The notes beneath the pieces are model-generated. The model was not told the origin of the DNA. It was given only the letters and a program-made list of their open reading frames with translations, and made no database searches. Below, in pieces: positions 32,319 to 41,461 of a stretch of 64,000 nt of DNA (position 1 is the stretch's first letter; each line of letters opens with the position of its first letter). Source of the DNA: Opitutaceae bacterium EW11 (GTDB taxonomy: Bacteria > Verrucomicrobiota > Verrucomicrobiia > Opitutales > Opitutaceae). Both the position numbers and the translations under genes were made by a program. Location: positions 981,501-1,045,500 of the forward strand of contig QAYY01000001.1 of the NCBI GenBank assembly GCA_003054665.1, read 5' to 3'.

Positions 32319-35222
32319 TCAGAATTTCTTCCCGACGGAGACGTAGAGCATCCGGCCCTCAGCGGTGTAGATGAAGCCGGGATAGTTCTGCGGATTATTG
32401 CCGTAGTATTGGCTGAGCGGGGGATTCCGGTCGAAGACGTTGAACGCGCCCACCGTGAAGGTCGTTTCGTCGAGGAAGCGGTTGACGCCTTTGCGGATCG
32501 CGTAGCTGAACTGCGCATCCCAGGTGAAGCTCGAGCCGGCGCGGCGGTCGTTGCCGTCCAGATCGAAATCGTGGAAGCCGTTCAGATAGTGGCCGGTGAT
32601 GTTCGCTCGGTACGACGCGAGCGACCAGTCGAGCTGAATGGTGCCCTTCCAGCGAAGGTACGCGTCCTGTCCCTCGCCGTCCGTCGTCTGGTCCACCCTT
32701 TGGACGAGCGGTGTTCCAGGGACGAACGATTGTTTGAACGACGAGAGGTAGGTCGCGTCCGCCGCGATGCCGAACTTACCGATCGGCGTCGGTTTCAGGC
32801 GGTAGCTGACACCCATGTCCACGCCGTACGCGATCGTATCCCCGGCGTTGATATACACGCCGTTGACCTGCTCGATCCCCCCGTCGGGCCCGAGGACGAC
32901 ACTCTCGCCGGGCTGCAAGCCTCCGGGTGCGGTGCCGAAATTCCGATCCAGGAGATTCTGAAGATCGATCGACGCCGTGCCCTTCCGGTCGACGCGCCAG
33001 ACGTCGACGCTGGTCGTCAGCCCCTGGAGATGCCAGTAATCCGGCGCCCAGACGACGCCCACGTTGTACGACTTCGTGTGTTCGGGAGCGAGTTTCCGAT
33101 TGCCCGCCGTGGTCGTCGGCACTTCCGGCAGGTCCTCTCCGGTCCGGGGATCGATCAGACCGAGCAGCGAAGCCACCGGCCCGGCATAGAGCTGATACAG
33201 GGACGGCTCCAGGAAACCCTTCGAAGCGCTCGCGCGCAGCGTGAGCGACTCGTCGAACGGCTGATACCGCAGGCCCGCCTTCGGCACGGTCGTCGTCTCG
33301 CTGTTCGTGAGGAAGTTTTCGTACCGCGCCGCCACGTCGGCCCCCAGGCTGTGCACCCCGGGCACGTGGTTCGCTTCCGCGACGATCGGCACGGAGAGTT
33401 CGGCATACACGCCGACGACCTTGCGCGTGTGATCGGTGATCGCCGCGGGCGAGCTTCCGATGATGTCGCCCGTGTGGTTCAGTACATCGGGAGACTGCGC
33501 GAGGGATTCGACCCGGTAGTCCACGCCCGCGGCGGCCCCGACGCCCCCGGCCGGCAGGGTGAACAGATCGGCGGTCGAGACGTTGAGGAAGCCGTTGCCC
33601 AGGCGCGACGTGTTGACGTCGTGAACGACCACGCGGGCGAAATCCACCAGCTTGGCGTTGTTCTCGATCGCGTTCACATAGTATCCAAACGGATTATACG
33701 GAATGGTGGTCCCGACATACTGGTCGCTCGCCGGATTGAAGATCGGATCGGCCGCGTTCAACACGCGGTTGAACCGAGACGAGGAGACCAGCGTGTCCTT
33801 CCCCCGGAAGACGATCTCGCTGTAGCGGAAGCCTGCATCCACATCGAACTTGTCGGCGATGTTGCTGATGCGGATGCCGGTGGTCCCCATGAACGCATTG
33901 GTGGTGTCGTGGAAGATCCGGTTGCCGAATTCCTTCAGGCGGAAACGGGTGCCGCCCGCGATGTCGGTGTTGAACGGGTTAAACGGATTGTACGCGCCGA
34001 TCGGAGCCGCCCGGTCGCGTCCGTCCGCCATCGCCAACGGCGTCGCGGTGCGCGCCGGGATCACGAGCTCCGTCTGCCCGGGAGTGGTGAAACTGCCCGT
34101 CGCCGCCGGAGCCAGCTGCGTCTCGGTCATGTTGCTCTGGTAGCTGCCGTCGAAATACGCCACCACCGAGTCGAGGCCGAAGAGCTTGCGCTCGCCGTTC
34201 AGGATCATGCCGTAGCGCTCCCACGACGGGTAGGACTGGGCGTCCTGGTTGTAGTTGTACACCGAACTCCGGCCGCTGGAATAGATGTAATCCCCCGCCG
34301 GCGTGGTGCCGTGGTTGTTCGACGCCGTCGGAAGGCCGTCGTCCGTCAGCGGCCCGGGCGTCGCGTAAAAGACCGATTTCGAGACTCCCGCCGGACCCGT
34401 GCCCGCCGGCAATCCGAGCGCCTCGTCGTAGGCTGCTTGGGAGATCTGCAGATTGATCGGGCTCGAGTTGGTGCTCAGGAACGCCGGCACTGCGGAATAC
34501 GCGCGATCCCGCTGCATGATCGCGGCGCGGCTTTGATAGTTGAAGCCGACGAGGAGACTGCCCTTCTCGCTCGAGACGCCGGACAGGACGTTGGCGGTGA
34601 ACTGCGACGAGTCCTTGTTGGTGGTGTTCTGGTAGGAGACGAACGACTCGGAACCGTCGTAGCCTTTTCGCAGGATGATGTTCGTCACGCCCGCGACCGC
34701 ATCCGCGCCGTACATCGCCGACGCGCCCTCCTTGAGGACATCGATGCGCTCGATCGCGCTGAGCGGGATCGTGTTGAGATCGACGAACGCCGTGGTGCCG
34801 CTCTGCCCGATCGGATAGTTGGCGATGCGATGTCCGTTGATCAGCACCAGCGTGGCCTCCGGCCCGAGGCCGTGGATGGATACCGCCGAAGCGCTGGGCG
34901 TGAAACCGGTGGCGTTGTTGGAGATCGGCACCGCTCCCTGATTCGCGACGGTCAATGTGTGGAGCAGCTGGGCGGTGTTCTGAAAGCCGGTCGCGTCGAT
35001 CCGGCTTCGATCGAGGGAGACGACGGGCGCGATGCTCGTGTCTCCGGAAGCAAGCGTGGACGGAATATTCGATCCGGTAACCACGACTTTCTCCAGTTTC
35101 TGTGCCTCGGTACTGCCACCGTCGTCCATCGCGACGGCCGATTGGCCGTGGACGGCTGGGACAATAGCAGGTGCTAGTGGCAGCGTCAGGGCTGCCAGCA
35201 AACGCAAGCGTGACTTGCTCAT
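32319..35222 (-). CDS. TonB-dependent outer-membrane receptor
   Basis: 967 residues. Signal peptide MSKSRLRLLAALTLPLAPAI through AVHGQS, then QKLEKVVVTGSNIPS, which serves as the TonB-box region. The plug domain follows (NTAQLLHTLTVANQG, VSIHGLGPEATLVLINGHRIA, IPLSAIERIDVLKEGASAMYGADAVAGVTNIILRK), then a large beta barrel ending in an aromatic residue (YVSVGKKF). Receptors of this kind import siderophores, cobalamin or carbohydrates. No SusD partner is adjacent, so the ligand cannot be named. A strong terminator follows the gene. Confidence 0.95.
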   Translation of the reverse strand: MSKSRLRLLAALTLPLAPAIVPAVHGQSAVAMDDGGSTEAQKLEKVVVTGSNIPSTLASGDTSIAPVVSLDRSRIDATGFQNTAQLLHTLTVANQGAVPISNNATGFTPSASAVSIHGLGPEATLVLINGHRIANYPIGQSGTTAFVDLNTIPLSAIERIDVLKEGASAMYGADAVAGVTNIILRKGYDGSESFVSYQNTTNKDSSQFTANVLSGVSSEKGSLLVGFNYQSRAAIMQRDRAYSAVPAFLSTNSSPINLQISQAAYDEALGLPAGTGPAGVSKSVFYATPGPLTDDGLPTASNNHGTTPAGDYIYSSGRSSVYNYNQDAQSYPSWERYGMILNGERKLFGLDSVVAYFDGSYQSNMTETQLAPAATGSFTTPGQTELVIPARTATPLAMADGRDRAAPIGAYNPFNPFNTDIAGGTRFRLKEFGNRIFHDTTNAFMGTTGIRISNIADKFDVDAGFRYSEIVFRGKDTLVSSSRFNRVLNAADPIFNPASDQYVGTTIPYNPFGYYVNAIENNAKLVDFARVVVHDVNTSRLGNGFLNVSTADLFTLPAGGVGAAAGVDYRVESLAQSPDVLNHTGDIIGSSPAAITDHTRKVVGVYAELSVPIVAEANHVPGVHSLGADVAARYENFLTNSETTTVPKAGLRYQPFDESLTLRASASKGFLEPSLYQLYAGPVASLLGLIDPRTGEDLPEVPTTTAGNRKLAPEHTKSYNVGVVWAPDYWHLQGLTTSVDVWRVDRKGTASIDLQNLLDRNFGTAPGGLQPGESVVLGPDGGIEQVNGVYINAGDTIAYGVDMGVSYRLKPTPIGKFGIAADATYLSSFKQSFVPGTPLVQRVDQTTDGEGQDAYLRWKGTIQLDWSLASYRANITGHYLNGFHDFDLDGNDRRAGSSFTWDAQFSYAIRKGVNRFLDETTFTVGAFNVFDRNPPLSQYYGNNPQNYPGFIYTAEGRMLYVSVGKKF

Positions 35223-35539
35223 ACGACTGTTGGTGAGGTTGTCTTCTGTTGTGTTTTAAGAGCGTCTTGGGCTTGGCCCGATTTCTCTTGGGTCGGCCAC
35301 TGAGCACATCCCGCGCTAACGACCGGTACAGCGGACCACGTATGAGTGGCCGTAATTAGGCTCAGCAGAAGATTCGCGATGAGGCTAATGACGTCGTGTC
35401 ATTTCAACTACATCCACCAATCTACCTGAGTTGAGGCGAACGAGACGGCGCAAACTCAAGGCTGCGGGCCTGCTGTCGAGTGAAGGGCATGTGGCCGGTT
35501 CATCGGCACGATGAAGCGAACTCACTTCGGGAATAGGGC
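35223..35539. other. Divergent intergenic region, 317 bases
   Basis: Holds the promoters of the receptor (minus) and the EamA exporter (plus). The only symmetric element seen is ATGAC-N5-GTCAT at 35388-35402, possibly a regulator half-site pair. No gene recognised. Confidence 0.4.
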
Positions 35540-36418
35540 TTGGAATCGGCGCACCGGGTTTGCTCCACTGTGGCGGTGCGAGATCCGGCTCATTCACGTT
35601 CAATCGGACTTCTGGTCCTCACGGCGCTCTGTTGGAGCCTGGGCGGCGTCCTGATCAAATATGTCGCCTGGACGCCGCTCGCGGTGGCTGGAGGCCGCGG
35701 TTTCATCGCCGCCGCGCTTCTCGCCTTTGCGTTCCGTCCGTTGCGGTTCACCTGGTCTCCCCTCCAGATCGGAGCGGCCCTGGCGTACGCCGGCTGCACG
35801 ATCAGTTTCGTCACGGCGACGAAACTGACCACCGCGGCGAACGCGATCCTCCTGCAGTACACGGCACCTGTCTACGTCGCGCTGCTCAGCTCCTGGTTGC
35901 TGGGGGAACGCACTCGGCGCGTCGACTGGCTGACGCTGGCCGTGGTGCTCGGCGGGATGGCGTTGTTTTTCGCGGACGAGCTCGAGATGCGTCACGCTCT
36001 GGGCAACGCGATCGCGATCCTCAGCGGCGTGTTTTTTGCCGCGATGACACTCCTGCTCCGCAAGCAGAAGGACGGTTCCCCGGCCGAATCGATCATCCTG
36101 GGAAACCTTATCGCCGGCGTGGTCGGGCTTCCGTCCATCGTTCAATCTCCGCTGCTGACGCCCTCCGGCTGGGGCGCGCTCGCCTTGCTCGGGACGGTCC
36201 AGCTCGGCCTCTCGTACTATTTCTACGCCAAGGCGGTGAAACACGTCACGGCTCTCGAGCTGGTGCTCATCCCCGTGCTCGAACCCATTCTCAACCCGAT
36301 CTGGGCGTGGCTGGCGTACGGAGAGCGGCCGGGCCCGTGGGCTTTTGTAGGCGGTGCAATCGTGCTCGGCGCCGTGACCTGGCGCGCCCTGGTGTCCGTG
36401 AGGCAAACACGGGCGTGA
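35540..36418 (+). CDS. EamA/DMT-family exporter
   Basis: 292 residues from TTG 35540; GTG at 35570 or 35576 would remove an unlikely N-terminus and is a serious alternative. Ten transmembrane helices in two EamA repeats: LLVLTALCWSLGGVLIKYVAWTPLAVAGGRG, NAILLQYTAPVYVALLSSWLLGERTRRVDWL, then VFFAAMTLLLRKQ and LELVLIPVLEPILNPIWAWLAYGERPGPWAFVGGAIVLGAV. These proteins export amino acids or other metabolites. It is followed by a repeat-rich spacer. Confidence 0.9.
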   Translation: MESAHRVCSTVAVRDPAHSRSIGLLVLTALCWSLGGVLIKYVAWTPLAVAGGRGFIAAALLAFAFRPLRFTWSPLQIGAALAYAGCTISFVTATKLTTAANAILLQYTAPVYVALLSSWLLGERTRRVDWLTLAVVLGGMALFFADELEMRHALGNAIAILSGVFFAAMTLLLRKQKDGSPAESIILGNLIAGVVGLPSIVQSPLLTPSGWGALALLGTVQLGLSYYFYAKAVKHVTALELVLIPVLEPILNPIWAWLAYGERPGPWAFVGGAIVLGAVTWRALVSVRQTRA

Positions 36419-36441
36419 CTGCGGGACGTGGACACGTAGCT

Positions 36442-36462
36442 GGTAGTTGGTAGTTGGTAGTT
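36442..36462 (+). repeat. Heptamer tandem repeat (GGTAGTT)x3
   Basis: Three perfect copies of GGTAGTT with one degenerate copy on each side. A related, degenerate run on the other strand lies at about 55746-55769. About 60 bases further on, 36522-36545 carries a second low-complexity pattern built on TTCGTGYC, so the spacer is intergenic repeat DNA. Confidence 0.7.
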
Positions 36463-36640
36463 GGTGACCAACCCGATCGGGCCTTCTGGTTTCGCGACAG
36501 CGTGAAGATGCGCGGCCTTGCTTCGTGTCCTTCGTGCCTTCGCGAGGCAGAATTGCCCCAGGATATTCGATCGCCATGGGGCAAACGGTACGGCCCAAAA
36601 TGCGCTTTTGTGCCCGCGGTGTTTGCCCCACCCTCGCGGA

Positions 36641-38626
36641 GTGCCGACCGCCCGCCCTTCCGCTTCTCCTCGCCGTGCGTTTCAATGGGATCTCGCGCGC
36701 CAGTTGGAACGACTCGACGTTCTCCTGAAACTGCTGCCGCGCTACGCCGACTGGGGTTACCAGGAGCTGTATCTCCACCTCGAGGACGCGGTCGAGTACC
36801 CGAGCCTGCCCGGCGTCGCTCGCAAACATGCATTCACCTATCGGCAGCTCGGCCGGTTGGTCGGCACTGCCTCCCGAGTTGGCGTCCAGGTGGTGCCGAT
36901 CGTGAACCTGCTCGGCCACACCCAATACCTCGTCAAACATCCCGCTCTGAGGGATCTGAACGAACTCCGCGACCCGTCCGGCGATCCGCTGACTCAGGGC
37001 CAGATCTGTCCGCTCCACCCACGCACGCCGGAAGTCGCCGAGAAGCTCATCCGGGACATGGCGCCCTTCTGCACGGCTGGAAAACTCCACGCCGGCCTGG
37101 ACGAATCGTTTCATCTCGGGAAATGCCCCCGATGCGCGGCTGAGGTGAAGCGGAAAGGGCTCGGTTATCACTTTTCCGAACACGTGCGCCGGATACATGC
37201 GCTGGTATCCGGCCAGGGCCTGCGGCTCGGGATGTGGGCCGACATGCTCACCTTTGTCCCCGAAGCCATCGAGCGCCTGCCGGCCGGCATCGTCGCGTAC
37301 GACTGGTATTATTACCCGTTCCGGCGGCTCCCGCGTGTGGAGCTATTCAACTTCGCCGAGGTGGATCTCGCCACGCCCCTTAAGAAGCGGGGGATCGAAT
37401 ATTGGGGCTGTCCGATGAACGGCGCCTTCCGCTGGGAACCGCTGCCCGTCTTCCGCGATCGATTGGCGAACATCCGCTCCTGGTGGAAACACTGCCGTCG
37501 GACGGGCGCCGCCGGCATGCTGATTTCGTCGTGGGAGGCGTACCGACTGGCGCTGGAGACGACGACGGTCGTCGACGCCGCCGCGGCCTCACTCTGGCTC
37601 GACGGCGATGGCGCCGATGCTTCGGACGAAGTTCTGCTCCAGCGTGGTTTCGCCCGAGTCTTCGGCAAAGCCGGAGCAGCCCGCACCAGCCGCCTCGCAC
37701 TTTCCGCCGACGCGTATCCGTACTCAGGGTACGCACGCTGGGAGCTGAACACGCGGTGGGACCTTCGGGCGGCTCCGACTTCGGTCGCGACCGCGGCGGC
37801 CGAGGCACGCCATTTCTCCCGGCTGAAGCGGGAGAGCCGAGGACTGCCCGAGCCGCTGCCGGCCAGCCTGAAATTCCGTTCATACCTGGCCGATCGCGAA
37901 TACTGGGTGGCGGCCGCCGCAGACTCCGTATGGACGATCCGGCGACAACTCTCCTCCGGGCGCTCCACCGCCGCGGCGAAGCGGCTCGCGCAACTCGATC
38001 GGGAGGCCGCCGCCTTCGCCACGCGGCTTCGTGAGGACCGCGCCGCGGCGAAAACGATGTGGCGGCGGACGCGTTTTTCCAACTGGCCTAGCCAGAACGC
38101 CGCCCTCCTCTCGGGAGACGAAGAACGGCTGAGAACATGGAGGAACTGGATCGCCCATGCCCGCGACGATCTCAAGCGCGTCTGGGATGAAAGCCCCGTT
38201 TGCGGCGCTTGGCAGCTGTACTTCACCGTCCGCAATTTTGTGCCCGCCCTGCAGCGGATTTCGGTCGAGCAAAGCCTCGCCGACGGCACCTGGAAGGAAC
38301 TGCACGCCCGGCACACGATTGAGTTTCAGGCCCGAGGCGCACAACCGAGGACGAACGTCGAGCGGCTTTTCAGCGTTCCGGTCGACCTACCGCCGGGCCG
38401 ATCCACCGCGGCATTCCACCTGCCCCGGCTCCGTGTCGTCGTGCGCGGCTTGGGCCAGGTCCGTCTCAGCTCCGCGGAGCTGACCAACGGCGTCGACGCC
38501 TACGTGTACCCCCGGGACGAAAAGAAGCCCCTGGGAAAACCAGCGCCGCGTCGCGGCCTTCCAGCACTGGACGAAGAGCTGGGCGTGTGGCGGCTGAGCG
38601 CGCCGAAGCCGCGCAATCGAAGGTAG
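36641..38626 (+). CDS. GH20-like family glycoside hydrolase
   Basis: 661 residues from GTG 36641. The frame extends back to 36518, but that stretch carries intergenic-type repeats, so the shorter start is preferred. It opens with RAFQWDLARQLERLDVLLKLLPRYADWGYQELYLHLEDAVEYPSLPG, the first strands of a GH20-type barrel, followed by VGVQVVPIVNLLGHTQYLVKHP. The Asp154-Glu155 pair in HAGLDESFHLG corresponds to the catalytic DE of beta-N-acetylhexosaminidases. Later parts (GMWADML, SWEAYRLALE) complete the barrel, and the last 250 residues are helical plus beta and unassigned. No signal peptide is seen with this start. Substrate uncertain. Confidence 0.75.
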   Translation: MPTARPSASPRRAFQWDLARQLERLDVLLKLLPRYADWGYQELYLHLEDAVEYPSLPGVARKHAFTYRQLGRLVGTASRVGVQVVPIVNLLGHTQYLVKHPALRDLNELRDPSGDPLTQGQICPLHPRTPEVAEKLIRDMAPFCTAGKLHAGLDESFHLGKCPRCAAEVKRKGLGYHFSEHVRRIHALVSGQGLRLGMWADMLTFVPEAIERLPAGIVAYDWYYYPFRRLPRVELFNFAEVDLATPLKKRGIEYWGCPMNGAFRWEPLPVFRDRLANIRSWWKHCRRTGAAGMLISSWEAYRLALETTTVVDAAAASLWLDGDGADASDEVLLQRGFARVFGKAGAARTSRLALSADAYPYSGYARWELNTRWDLRAAPTSVATAAAEARHFSRLKRESRGLPEPLPASLKFRSYLADREYWVAAAADSVWTIRRQLSSGRSTAAAKRLAQLDREAAAFATRLREDRAAAKTMWRRTRFSNWPSQNAALLSGDEERLRTWRNWIAHARDDLKRVWDESPVCGAWQLYFTVRNFVPALQRISVEQSLADGTWKELHARHTIEFQARGAQPRTNVERLFSVPVDLPPGRSTAAFHLPRLRVVVRGLGQVRLSSAELTNGVDAYVYPRDEKKPLGKPAPRRGLPALDEELGVWRLSAPKPRNRR

Positions 38627-38770
38627 CATCGCGGGCACCGCTCATCTTCTCCGATCCGCCGTTCCTCCAAACTGGCGCAGCGAGACGGCTCGGTTGGTAT
38701 TTGATCCACAAAAACCCTACCTCCGGCAATGCTCGCAACGCCGGAGGCACCTTCCACCGCATCAACCAAC

Positions 38771-40645
38771 ATGAGATCACGCTTCTTTGTTCAGCTCGCA
38801 CTCCTGCTCTGCTGCCTGGCGATCCGCTCCGTCGCCGCAGCCCCGATCCCCCTCGAGGATTTCTTCAAGGATCTTAGTTTCGATGAGATCCAGATTTCGC
38901 CGGATGGCACGAGAGTCGCGGCCCTGTCGAAGTGGAAAGACCACCTGAACTTGTTCGTGGTGGACATCAAAACCAAGACACCGCGCCAGCTCACCGCGAA
39001 CGTGAATACGGACGTTCACAGCGTGATCTGGATCGGCAACAACACCCTCTTGTTTACGACGGCTGAAGAAGGCTACGCCACCGGCCGTTTCTGCCGCATC
39101 GATGTAGATGGTTCGCACCTGACTGAACTCAGCGGCGGCGGGCGCAGCACCAGTTTTCTTGGACGCATCGGCGATTCGACCGAGGAGATACTCGTCGAGA
39201 ACAATGATCGGCGTTCCGACGAGATGGATGTTTACCGCCTGAACCTGAAGAAAGGCACAAAACGCCGCGTCGCGACCAACCCGGGCAACGTCGAGGGCTG
39301 GCTCGCCGACAACCACGGCGTGGTCCGGCTTGGCTACGGCGTTCACGGTCGCGAGCGCTTCCTCGTTTACCGCGAACGGCAGGAAGACGACTTCAAGGAG
39401 ATCAAGCGGTGGGATTTCACCAAGGGAGACGTTCGCCCCATAGCGTTTCACTCCGACAATCGCCGTGTGTATGCCAGGTCGAGCGAAGGTCGCGATACCG
39501 AGGCCATCGTGCTCTTCGATCCCGCCCAAGGCAAAGTCGTGGAGGAGCTCTTTTCCGATCCGGTCTACGACGTGGAGGGCGTGGTGCGGATCGGAGCCGA
39601 CCGTCGCGTCGTTGGTTACCGGCTCGAGCGAGAGCGACTCGCCACGATCTGGGCCGATCCGCAGATGAAAGAATACCAGTCGATGCTCAACGGTGAGTTG
39701 AAGCGCACGGAGAACCTAATCACCAGCGTCAGTCACGACGGGAAATGGATGGTCATTCTCGCCTACACCGATCGCGACCCCGGAACGTATTATCTTTTCA
39801 ACACCGAAGAACTCACCCTCGAAAAACTTATCGCGCGGGCGCCGTGGATCAAACCAGAGCAGATGAGCGAACAGCGCTGTATCCAGTACACTGCGCGGGA
39901 CGGATTGACGATCCACGGTTACCTTACCATCCCGGCGAATTCCGACGGGAAGAACCTGCCGCTGATCGTGAACCCCCACGGCGGTCCGTGGGTGCGCGAC
40001 GGTTGGGGCTACGATCCCGAGAAGCAGTTTCTCGCCAGCCGAGGCTATGCGGTGCTCCAGATGAACTTCCGTGGTTCGACCGGCTATGGCCTCAAGCATC
40101 TGCAGGCCGGCTACGGTCAGTGGGGGCTCGCGATGCAGGACGACATCACCGACGGAGTGAAATGGTGCATCGAACAGGGAATCGCCGATCCGAAGCGCAT
40201 CGCCATCTTTGGCGGAAGCTACGGCGGCTATGCCACCATGGCGGGTCTCGCCTTCACGCCGGATCTCTACCGTTGCGGCGTCAACTACGTAGGCGTCACC
40301 GATATTGCACTGCTTCTGAAGACGGTGCCAAAAGCGTGGGAGATTATTCGCGATCAGCTCGAGGCGACGACAGGGAACGCCAAACGCGACCGTGATCGCT
40401 TGAATGCGACGTCTCCGCTGCTCAGCGCCAAAAACGTTCGGGTGCCGGTCTTCATGGCTTACGGGCGACTGGACGAGCGCGTCGACATTCGTCACGCGAC
40501 ACGGCTAGCCTCGATCCTCAAAGGGAACGGCGTGCCGGTCGAACTGATGATCAAGGACGACGAAGGCCACGGCTATCGACGGCTCAAGAACCGGGTCGAG
40601 TTTTACTCCAAGATGGAGGAGTTCCTGGCGAAAAACATGCAGTGA
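38771..40645 (+). CDS. S9-family peptidase (prolyl oligopeptidase/acylaminoacyl peptidase type), exported
   Basis: 624 residues from ATG 38771, with the signal peptide MRSRFFVQLALLLCCLAIRS through VAA. A beta-propeller with ISPDGTRVAALSKW follows, then the alpha/beta-hydrolase domain. Its nucleophile Ser is in FGGSYGGYATMAG (about residue 483), the Asp in MAYGRLDERV (about 567) and the His in DDEGHGYRRL (about 600). PLIVNPHGGPWVRDGWGYD and LQMNFRGSTGYG are typical. It cleaves short peptides in the periplasm. A hairpin lies shortly after the stop. Confidence 0.94.
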   Translation: MRSRFFVQLALLLCCLAIRSVAAAPIPLEDFFKDLSFDEIQISPDGTRVAALSKWKDHLNLFVVDIKTKTPRQLTANVNTDVHSVIWIGNNTLLFTTAEEGYATGRFCRIDVDGSHLTELSGGGRSTSFLGRIGDSTEEILVENNDRRSDEMDVYRLNLKKGTKRRVATNPGNVEGWLADNHGVVRLGYGVHGRERFLVYRERQEDDFKEIKRWDFTKGDVRPIAFHSDNRRVYARSSEGRDTEAIVLFDPAQGKVVEELFSDPVYDVEGVVRIGADRRVVGYRLERERLATIWADPQMKEYQSMLNGELKRTENLITSVSHDGKWMVILAYTDRDPGTYYLFNTEELTLEKLIARAPWIKPEQMSEQRCIQYTARDGLTIHGYLTIPANSDGKNLPLIVNPHGGPWVRDGWGYDPEKQFLASRGYAVLQMNFRGSTGYGLKHLQAGYGQWGLAMQDDITDGVKWCIEQGIADPKRIAIFGGSYGGYATMAGLAFTPDLYRCGVNYVGVTDIALLLKTVPKAWEIIRDQLEATTGNAKRDRDRLNATSPLLSAKNVRVPVFMAYGRLDERVDIRHATRLASILKGNGVPVELMIKDDEGHGYRRLKNRVEFYSKMEEFLAKNMQ

Positions 40646-40673
40646 GCCGGCTTGTATCCGCCGATCACCTACG

Positions 40674-40695
40674 GGCCGGAGCATCCGCTCCGGCC
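40674..40695. terminator. Hairpin between convergent genes
   Basis: 9-bp perfect stem GGCCGGAGC/GCTCCGGCC with a 4-base loop, followed on the plus strand by TTCTCGTTT. It probably ends the S9 peptidase transcript. Confidence 0.6.
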
Positions 40696-40741
40696 TTCTC
40701 GTTTGAACAAAACAGACGCTGAGGCCAGGAACCGGGTTCGC

Positions 40742-41350
40742 TTACTTGACCCGCCGCACCTTCACTCGCGATCCGTAGCCCTCGATGCTGAGAAAATAGG
40801 TTCCCAGTGCGCCCTTTCGGATCACCACCGCCGGCGACTGCAGGTGCACCGGAAACTCGCTCGCTTCGGCTTGGCGCCAGACTTGGCCGTTTTCGAGGAC
40901 GAATTGGGTGCCGCCGCTCCAACCTAAGAATTCGCCAACGATCCGGCTTCGGAGCTCCGTCGGAGCCTTCTGAATCTGCGTCACGACTTTCTGGGTACGC
41001 GTTTCGTTTCCGAACGCGTCCTCTCCATGGGGAAGCTCCGCGGCGGAGGCGTTCCTCGCCTGCGACCTGGCAGGCACCGACGAAACTGTCGGGGATGCCG
41101 TGCCCGTGCCGGATTCCGGAGCGGTCTCCGCTCCAGGAGCCCCCGGCGCTTGCCGGACCTCGACCAAGCGGTCCAAGGCGGAGAGCTCCTCAGGCGTCAG
41201 CTTGTTCAGCCCCGCCCGTTCGAAGTCCTCCGGTTTGAGAACCTCTTTGAGTGAGGCCGCCCGACCGAGCTCAGGTGCGCAGAGGAGCACACCCGCGGAG
41301 AAGATAACTGCGCAAAAAAAGCGGGACCGTGCGGAAATTCCGGAATTCAT
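40742..41350 (-). CDS. Exported protein of unknown function
   Basis: 202 residues. Signal sequence FFCAVIFSAGVLLCAPELGRA, then EVLKPEDFERAGLNKLTPEELSALDRLVE, a short helical region also seen near the N-terminus of other small exported proteins. A Gly/Ala/Pro/Thr-rich linker follows, then a C-terminal beta domain (SRIVGEFLGWSGGTQFVLENGQVWRQAEASEF, VVIRKGALGTYFLSIEGYGSRVKVRRV). That last part looks like an OB-like or SH3-like fold. I do not know its role. It converges with the S9 peptidase and lies after the second receptor, separated by a terminator. Confidence 0.75.
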   Translation of the reverse strand: MNSGISARSRFFCAVIFSAGVLLCAPELGRAASLKEVLKPEDFERAGLNKLTPEELSALDRLVEVRQAPGAPGAETAPESGTGTASPTVSSVPARSQARNASAAELPHGEDAFGNETRTQKVVTQIQKAPTELRSRIVGEFLGWSGGTQFVLENGQVWRQAEASEFPVHLQSPAVVIRKGALGTYFLSIEGYGSRVKVRRVK

Positions 41351-41404
41351 GGATCGACTGAGATTGCTCCGATCAAGCTGAGGCTGGCGCCAAGGACAAT
41401 GCGC

Positions 41405-41439
41405 AAAAAAGAGCCGCGCATCCCGAAGAATGCGCGGCT
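41405..41439 (-). terminator. Terminator of the second TonB-dependent receptor
   Basis: On the minus strand the arms AGCCGCGCAT and ATGCGCGGCT with an 8-base loop are followed by CTTTTTT, 22 bases after the receptor stop. Confidence 0.88.
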
Positions 41440-41461
41440 TCGAATTCAGAGGAGAATCAGC

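Noticed and set aside
32409-35177. Very long open frame antisense to the first TonB-dependent receptor, about 920 codons
   Set aside because: The sense frame encodes a complete receptor; the antisense translation is Arg/Val/Asp-rich without domains, as expected from high GC content.
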